A program made the translations under genes and the position numbers. DNA of 10,316 bases, taken from NCBI GenBank assembly GCA_007119305.1, contig SKPY01000483.1, positions 1 to 10,316 of the forward strand, given 5' to 3'. Source of the stretch: Nitriliruptorales bacterium. Lineage in GTDB: Bacteria; Actinomycetota; Nitriliruptoria; Euzebyales; Egibacteraceae. Positions 6,778 to 10,316 of this stretch are shown piece after piece. The notes beneath the pieces were generated by a model. The model made no database searches. It was not told the origin of the DNA and worked only from the letters and a program-made list of their open reading frames with translations. Numbering within the stretch: position 1 is the stretch's first letter; each line of letters opens with the position of its first letter.

Positions 6778-6852
6778 GAACCCGGCCGCCGAACACCTGC
6801 CCTGTGTTCCCATGCATGGGAATCCCTTCTGGGTACACGGCGTTGAACCCGG
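6778..6852. repeat. Palindrome-rich block bracketed by 8-bp direct repeats
   Basis: This spacer between two broken genes carries an 8-bp direct repeat, GAACCCGG, at 6778-6785 and 6845-6852. The 59 nt between the copies contain GAACAC-N7-GTGTTC (6791-6809) overlapping a perfect 16-bp palindrome TTCCCATGCATGGGAA (6807-6822). Just inside the repeats, GCCGAACACC and the complement of the far end, GCCGTGTACC, match at 7 of 10 positions. The composition is less GC-rich than the surroundings and no reading frame is convincing. It could be an operator or promoter remnant of the lost hsp20 5' region, or the scar of a small mobile element. Both are inference. Confidence 0.45.
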
Positions 6853-6858
6853 TGAGGC

Positions 6859-7011
6859 GGCGAGGGGCTCGACCACGACCGCATCGACGCGTCCTACGAG
6901 CACGGCGTCCTCGTGGTGCGCCTGCCGGTCGCCGAGGAGGCCAAGCCGCACAAGATCGCGGTCACCGCGGGCGGCGGCGCCCAGGCCGTCGAGGCAGACA
7001 CGAGCGCTTGA
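6859..7011 (+). pseudogene. C-terminal remnant of an Hsp20/alpha-crystallin small heat shock gene
   Basis: The frame from GGC 6859 to TGA 7009-7011 encodes about 50 residues that match the end of Hsp20 proteins: GEGLDHDRIDASYEHGVL, then VVRLPVAEEAKPHKIAV and a short polar tail. The A-x-x-x-n-GVL strand and the following proline-rich linker are alpha-crystallin domain hallmarks; the usual C-terminal IxI-type motif appears as KIAV. Roughly the first 90 residues of a normal 140-150-residue protein are missing. The same frame has stops just upstream (TGA at 6844-6846 and 6853-6855), and I see no Hsp20-like sequence in any frame back to the yjbQ stop. No start codon with a ribosome site is present, so this is a 5'-truncated fossil, not a short gene. 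Small heat shock proteins are ATP-independent holdase chaperones; this piece cannot form a complete domain. Confidence 0.85.
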
Positions 7012-7036
7012 GCGCCCACGCGACAGCTCGCAGCAC

Positions 7037-7062
7037 CGGCCAGCCGGACTCCCGGCTGGCCG
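7037..7062. terminator. Bidirectional hairpin between convergent units
   Basis: An 11-bp perfect stem (CGGCCAGCCGG, 7037-7047, with its complement 7052-7062) closes on an ACTC loop. It sits between the Hsp20 remnant on the plus strand and the end of the beta-propeller gene on the minus strand (stop at 7090-7092), so it can stop transcription from both sides. Confidence 0.75.
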
Positions 7063-7089
7063 TCTGCCGTGGGGGACGTGCAGCGTGGT

Positions 7090-8730
7090 CTAGGGCTCGG
7101 GGTCTGCGACCCTGACGAGCCAGCCGGCGCGGGTGCCGACGTAGATGCCGCCGTCCCACACCGCCGGGGTCGACTCGATGCAGCCGCCGATGCCGATCTC
7201 CCAGAGCAGCGCCGGCTCGACCTGGGTGTCGCCCACGTCGAAGGCTCGCAGGGTGCCCGAGCAGTCGCCCTGGATGAGCACGTCGTCGACGACGACCGGG
7301 GACTGCCATGTCGGGCCCTGCAGCTGCAGCCGCCAGCGGACGGCGCCGGTTGCGCGCCCCACGCCGAGCACCTCGCCGCCGTGCGTGGGGGCGATGACGA
7401 TGTCGCGGTGCAGCGCGGGGGTCGCCCAGAACCCGGCCAGGTCGGGGCCGGTGTCGTGGACGCTCCACACCAGCGGGTCGTCGGGGCGGCGCGGATCGAG
7501 CTTCATCAGCTGGCCGACCGCGCGGCCCCTGGCTGTGTGGCGCTCCCACTCGCTGGCCACGTACAGGTAGCCCTGTTCGTCGGCGACGATGGTCGCGTCG
7601 GTGTCGTCCCCAGTCCAGAAGCGGAAGACCCGCTCGGGTTCCCGACCGTCGGCGATGCCCTCGACGTCCCACCCCTGCACGAGCCCGCCCGAGTTCGCGA
7701 AGTACACGGTCGAGCCGAGCATCGTGACCGAGCCCTCGATCGACACGTTGCGGTCCCCGACATCGGCGAGGAGCTGGTCGTCCCAGCCAGGGGCGTGGAA
7801 GACGAGCTCGGGGTCGACGGTGACGAGGCCCTCGTCGTCGTAACCCCGATTGAGCCGCACGATGTGGAGGTGGCTGTTCTCCCCGCCGATGAACAGGTGG
7901 TCGTCGAGGACGAGGCCGGCCCCGTCCCAGTCGCTGTTCCACAGCACCGGTGCGACGTCGTAGGCCCACAGACTCCACAGCTCCACCGGCTCGTCGCGGT
8001 CGATGGCGAGCGCGCGGTAGTGGTCGTCGCGCGAGCCGATGTAGACGAGCGGGTAGCCGTCCGGGTCCACCGTCACCGAGCCCTTGACGAGGTCACCGGT
8101 GGCGAAGCTCGGCAGGAGCGGCTCGCCGGTGTGCGCATCGAGAAAGTGCACATGGTGGTCGTAGGCGCCGACCACGAGCCAGGTCCGCCCGTCGCGTTCG
8201 AAGACGCCGGGCTGCCCGGTCCACCCCGTGCCGCACCACGTGCGGGTCTCGCCCCCGACCGTCGACGGCCCACACCACGCGCCCTGGCGCGGGTAGCGCC
8301 AGGCGACCTCGGGGTCGGCCGGGACGGGCCCCTGCCCGTAGTAGGTCCGGGTGGGGTTGCCGCGGAACGTGAGGACGCCGGGCACCGCGCTGCCGTACGG
8401 GGTGCCGACCGTCGCCGGGTCGACCCAGGGGCGGGGCCGCTCCGGGGCCGCTGGGATGTACTTCGACCGGGCCTGCAGGTCGTGGGCTGGGGCGGCGGTG
8501 GCATCCGGTGTGGCGGTCGGAGACGTTATGGGGGTGGCGGTCGGAGATGCTGTGGGCGGGGCCGCTGGCGCGGGCGTCTCGGCCAGCGCAGACGACGGGC
8601 GAGGCGCGGAGCGCTCGTGGCGCACCTCGAGGAAGGCGTACGCGGTCACGCCTCCGGTCACGCCAAGCACGACCAGCAGCGGTATGAACAGCCTCCGCCG
8701 GCGGCTCACTGCCCGTGGATGCACCCCCAT
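7090..8730 (-). CDS. Membrane-anchored PQQ-like beta-propeller repeat protein
   Basis: The 546-residue product begins with a basic stretch (RRRR, 10-13) and one hydrophobic segment (about 14-34) without an obvious cleavage site, so it is probably a signal anchor with the rest outside the cell. Residues 40-85 form an Ala/Pro/Thr/Ser linker containing two copies of an 8-residue unit (SPTATPIT/SPTATPDA). From about 110 onward it is a PQQ/quinoprotein-like beta-propeller: blades show alternating hydrophobic strands with G-x-V/L-x-A-x-D-x-x-TG-type turns, for example VGAYDHHVHFLDAHTGEPL and IAPTHGGEVLGVGRATGAV. Four cysteines (153, 166, 490, 517) lie near the first and last blades and could form disulphides that close the ring. 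Nothing shows PQQ binding or enzyme activity; such folds often act as scaffolds or ligand sensors. No Shine-Dalgarno precedes ATG 8730, but a TACACT box does, suggesting a leaderless mRNA. Confidence 0.88.
   Translation of the reverse strand: MGVHPRAVSRRRRLFIPLLVVLGVTGGVTAYAFLEVRHERSAPRPSSALAETPAPAAPPTASPTATPITSPTATPDATAAPAHDLQARSKYIPAAPERPRPWVDPATVGTPYGSAVPGVLTFRGNPTRTYYGQGPVPADPEVAWRYPRQGAWCGPSTVGGETRTWCGTGWTGQPGVFERDGRTWLVVGAYDHHVHFLDAHTGEPLLPSFATGDLVKGSVTVDPDGYPLVYIGSRDDHYRALAIDRDEPVELWSLWAYDVAPVLWNSDWDGAGLVLDDHLFIGGENSHLHIVRLNRGYDDEGLVTVDPELVFHAPGWDDQLLADVGDRNVSIEGSVTMLGSTVYFANSGGLVQGWDVEGIADGREPERVFRFWTGDDTDATIVADEQGYLYVASEWERHTARGRAVGQLMKLDPRRPDDPLVWSVHDTGPDLAGFWATPALHRDIVIAPTHGGEVLGVGRATGAVRWRLQLQGPTWQSPVVVDDVLIQGDCSGTLRAFDVGDTQVEPALLWEIGIGGCIESTPAVWDGGIYVGTRAGWLVRVADPEP
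8510..8557 (-). repeat. 24-nt tandem repeat in the propeller protein linker
   Basis: The 14-nt word GTGGCGGTCGGAGA recurs at 8510-8523 and 8534-8547, with a 24-nt period. On the minus strand this encodes the two SPTATP units of the extracellular linker. The copies have begun to diverge. Such in-frame repeats let linker length change by replication slippage. Confidence 0.6.
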
Positions 8731-8738
8731 GGAGGCGC

Positions 8739-8744
8739 AGTGTA
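8739..8744 (-). promoter_or_regulatory. Possible -10 box for a leaderless propeller mRNA
   Basis: TACACT (minus strand) ends 8 nt before ATG 8730, placing a normal start point at or next to the initiator codon. There is no good -35 box. The same CTACACT word precedes the upstream gene (9284-9289). The spacer 8745-8811 otherwise shows only a short GGGGA/TCCCC stem (8766-8779), which could partly terminate the upstream transcript. Confidence 0.35.
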
Positions 8745-8811
8745 GGGTCCGCCCGGCTGCCCCTGGGGGAGGCGTCCCCGCCCCGGGACCCCGAGGAGCT
8801 GTCCGCTGGTT

Positions 8812-9246
8812 CTACTCGGACGTCAACGCGGCGTCGGCGGCACGCAGGCGCGCGGCCAGAGTTTGAAGCAGGCTCTCGGCGAGGTCGGGCACGGAGCTCA
8901 GCAGCGGCTTGAACTCGCGGGAGCCAACCACGAGCAGCAGCATCGGCTCTTCGGCGACGACCGACGCACTGCTGGGCTTGTGGTCGAGCAGCGCCATCTC
9001 GCCGATGAAGTCTCCGGGCCCCAGCGAGGCGAGCACCTTGCCCTGCCGCGTCACCCGGGCCTTGCCACTGACGACGATGAAGAGCTGCCTGCCGGGCTCG
9101 CCCTCGTTGATCAGCGCGCTGCCCGCATCGACGTTGTGCTCCTCGGTGTGCTTCGCAAGCTCGTCGAGGTGCCGCTTGCTCAGATGCGTGAAGAGCGGCA
9201 CGCTCCTCAACAGCTCGACCTTCTGCGAACGGTTGCGCAAGCCCAT
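8812..9246 (-). CDS. Stand-alone cyclic nucleotide-binding domain protein (degenerate phosphate site)
   Basis: The 144-residue product is a single cNMP-binding (CAP_ED/Crp-type) domain with no DNA-binding helix-turn-helix. Features in order: an N-terminal helix leading to VPLFTHLS (16-23), the beta-roll with AGSALINEGEPGRQLFIVVSGKARV (41-65), LGPGDFIGEMALLDHKPSSASV (75-96) forming the phosphate-binding cassette region, and C-terminal helices. In cAMP-binding members the cassette reads GE-x-A-L ... P-R-x-A-(S/T)-V; here GEMAL is kept but the arginine that pairs with the cyclic phosphate is Ser92. Binding of cAMP or cGMP is therefore doubtful, and the protein may use the fold for another ligand or for protein contacts. 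ATG 9246 follows an excellent AGGGAGG at a 7-nt spacing; the longer open frame upstream runs over another gene and is spurious. The propeller gene follows after 81 nt on the same strand. Confidence 0.92.
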   Translation of the reverse strand: MGLRNRSQKVELLRSVPLFTHLSKRHLDELAKHTEEHNVDAGSALINEGEPGRQLFIVVSGKARVTRQGKVLASLGPGDFIGEMALLDHKPSSASVVAEEPMLLLVVGSREFKPLLSSVPDLAESLLQTLAARLRAADAALTSE

Positions 9247-9253
9247 CGCCCCG

Positions 9254-9260
9254 CCTCCCT
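9254..9260 (-). promoter_or_regulatory. Ribosome binding site of the cyclic nucleotide-binding-fold gene
   Basis: AGGGAGG on the minus strand, 7 nt before ATG 9246, decides this start in a frame that stays open for another 135 codons upstream. Confidence 0.8.
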
Positions 9261-9283
9261 GGTCGTGGTGGCCTCGGTCCAGG

Positions 9284-9289
9284 AGTGTA
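9284..9289 (-). promoter_or_regulatory. Possible -10 box upstream of the cyclic nucleotide-binding-fold gene
   Basis: TACACT on the minus strand, preceded by C as at 8739-8744, lies about 37 nt before ATG 9246 and would give a leader of about 30 nt that includes the strong ribosome site. No convincing -35 is seen. The rest of the 134-nt spacer (9247-9380) holds no gene I can support. Confidence 0.35.
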
Positions 9290-9380
9290 GTCCCTCGCCA
9301 GCGGCTGCCGACATGCCTGGTGCTCGGCGGTGTGCTGCTGCTGACCTCCCTTCTGGCACCTCCGGCCTGAGCGCCGCGAG

Positions 9381-10042
9381 TCAGGAGCGCGCTGCGACGA
9401 TGCGTCGGCGGCCGGGCTCGGGCAGATGCTTGACTGCCTCGCGCACGGTCAGGCCGGCGGCGCGTGCGGCGCGTGGCAGCAGCGCTCGTCGAGCAGCGCG
9501 TCGGCGAGCGCACCGAAGCGATCGAAGTCGCCCGCGCCGCTGCGCAGCCCCGGCAGGTGCCCCAGGAGGCTGGCGCGCCGGATCCACAAGTCGTGGTCGA
9601 TCGCCCACCGGCGGACGATCGGATCCCAGGCCGTCGGCTCGCGCTCGGCAAGCACGCCGATCACGCTGATCGCCAGCGGATCCACGAGCGCCCACGTCCG
9701 CGACTCCCGCAGCAGCCGCTCAAGGAGCGGCGCATCGGTCACGGACAGCGCACCGACCCGGAGGCCGAGCAGGGCGACGGCAGTCATCCGCCGCTCGTGC
9801 ACGGGACGCCACCACAACGCCTCCACCAAGGCGACGAGCTCATCGTGGGACATCTCCGGGTGTTCGCGGTGCACGGCCGTGGCGACCTTGCGGATCGCTG
9901 GAACACTCGCGCCGAGATGGTCGAGGTCGCTCTTCAGGTAGCGACGCTCGCCCTCGGCACGCTCCGGTCGGCTCGCCTCCCGCAGCTGGCGCTCGATCTC
10001 GTCCGCTAGCGCCGTGGCGGTGGCATGCTGGGCCGCAGGCAT
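9381..10042 (-). pseudogene. AlkD-like DNA alkylation repair gene with internal deletion and frameshift
   Basis: The first frame (ATG 10042, or GTG 10048) encodes 197 residues of an AlkD-type HEAT-like repeat DNA glycosylase: YLKSDLDHLG near the N-terminus, then W117 and D121 in TWALVDP and R156 in LWIRRASLL. These keep the spacing of the known Bacillus cereus AlkD residues W109, D113 and R148. After LLDER the frame runs into 11 alien residues and stops at 9449-9451. The true C-terminus reappears in another minus frame: LLPRAARAAGLTVREAVKHL, continuing to TGA at 9381-9383. Between the two pieces the expected FF-I-x-KAIGW-x-LRE helix segment, about 25-30 residues and carrying the last substrate-contact tryptophan (W187 in AlkD), is absent. 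An out-of-frame deletion of that segment explains both facts. The enzyme family excises bulky or cationic alkylated bases; this copy is probably inactive. No clear ribosome site is seen; TAGCGT at 10052-10057 could be a -10 for a near-leaderless mRNA. Confidence 0.85.
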
Positions 10043-10159
10043 GATCACCGGACGCTAGCACTTCCCGCCCACCAGCGTGCCTGGATAGAAGCCGGCGGCC
10101 GTCCGCGCCCGCGACAGGTGCCGACGCCCAGAGCGAACCCGCATCTGCACGCGACGCGC

Positions 10160-10316
10160 TCACTCCCACCGGACGAAGCGGACGGCGAGGAGCGCGCTCA
10201 CCAGCATGCCGGCGGTGAGCACTGCATGGCCCATGCCGGCGTGCGGCTCGAGCACCGCCCTCCGGGCCGGATAGGCTCCGAGGCGATGGGACCTGGCTGT
10301 CGCGTCCGCCGGCAGC
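10160..10316 (-). CDS. C-terminal end of an unrecognised, probably membrane protein (start outside window)
   Basis: A minus-strand frame is open from the right edge to TGA at 10160-10162, giving the last 51 residues of a protein. Codons end almost always in G or C, as in the neighbouring real genes. After an arginine-rich, probably cytoplasmic stretch (about residues 8-20) comes a hydrophobic helix, AVLTAGMLVSALLAV, and a short positively charged ending FVRWE, which looks like a C-terminal transmembrane segment with an inside tail. I do not recognise a family from this piece. The AlkD-like gene starts about 115 nt downstream on the same strand; nothing in 10049-10159 is supported beyond the possible -10 noted there. 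The call rests only on the open frame, codon usage and hydrophobic profile. Confidence 0.5.
   Translation of the reverse strand, partial: LPADATARSHRLGAYPARRAVLEPHAGMGHAVLTAGMLVSALLAVRFVRWE

Noticed and set aside
7069..8745. 558-residue plus-strand frame opposite the beta-propeller gene
   Set aside because: The Val/Asp/Gly/Arg-rich shadow lacks domains, whereas the minus frame has a signal anchor and propeller blades.
9314..9370. Short hydrophobic plus-strand peptide (LVLGGVLLLTSLLA) resembling a small membrane protein
   Set aside because: It is only the tail of an antisense frame without its own start and ribosome site.
9247..9651. N-terminal extension of the cyclic nucleotide-binding-fold protein to ATG 9651
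   Set aside because: The extension overlaps the AlkD-like gene in another frame, is Arg/Ser/Ala low-complexity, and the strong ribosome site at 9254-9260 marks ATG 9246.
1..10316. CRISPR arrays, tRNA or rRNA genes, transposases, phage genes or toxin-antitoxin pairs
   Set aside because: I looked on both strands and saw no regularly spaced repeats, no tRNA-like cloverleaf, and no protein of these classes.

Overview
The window is very GC-rich bacterial DNA with strongly G/C-ending codons, good Shine-Dalgarno sites before several genes, GC-rich hairpin terminators without T-runs and a few possibly leaderless starts. Gene content (a three-repeat cell wall-binding repeat 2 protein, a short cold shock protein, an HtpX-like M48 protease, an actinobacterial-type SGNH hydrolase with a C-terminal tail) points to a high-GC Gram-positive actinobacterium. 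A deep-branching lineage rich in CWB2 proteins, such as Nitriliruptoria, is my guess; no rRNA or marker gene here settles it.

Layout. Positions 1-854 (+) hold the C-terminal part of a secreted CWB2 protein, closed by a strong hairpin terminator. Positions 1044-3477 (-) hold a likely two-gene operon: an SGNH/GDSL hydrolase followed 22 nt later by a YtcJ-type amidohydrolase. A 212-nt divergent spacer with several short palindromes leads to a cold shock gene (3690-3890, +) and its terminator. Next on the + strand come an HtpX-like membrane protease (4114-5046), a second, unrelated-subfamily amidohydrolase of the imidazolonepropionase/Xaa-Pro dipeptidase type (5123-6331), and a YjbQ/UPF0047 gene (6360-6764) interrupted by an in-frame amber codon. 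Behind it are a short palindrome-rich block and an orphan C-terminal piece of an Hsp20 gene (6859-7011). A hairpin at 7037-7062 separates these from the minus-strand block: a membrane-anchored PQQ-like beta-propeller protein (7090-8730), a stand-alone cyclic nucleotide-binding-fold protein lacking the usual phosphate-binding arginine (8812-9246), an AlkD-like DNA alkylation repair gene with an internal deletion and frameshift (9381-10042), and the 3' end of an unrecognised membrane protein gene (10160-10316).

The intact genes look like ordinary housekeeping and envelope functions: peptide or small-molecule hydrolysis, membrane protein quality control, cold/stress response, and surface proteins. 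I found no convincing novel multi-gene system, CRISPR array, prophage or intact insertion sequence. The unusual feature is gene decay: three genes in 4 kb (yjbQ, hsp20, alkD-like) are broken in three different ways (nonsense codon, 5' truncation, out-of-frame internal deletion), and a 75-bp palindrome-rich segment bracketed by 8-bp direct repeats lies between two of them.
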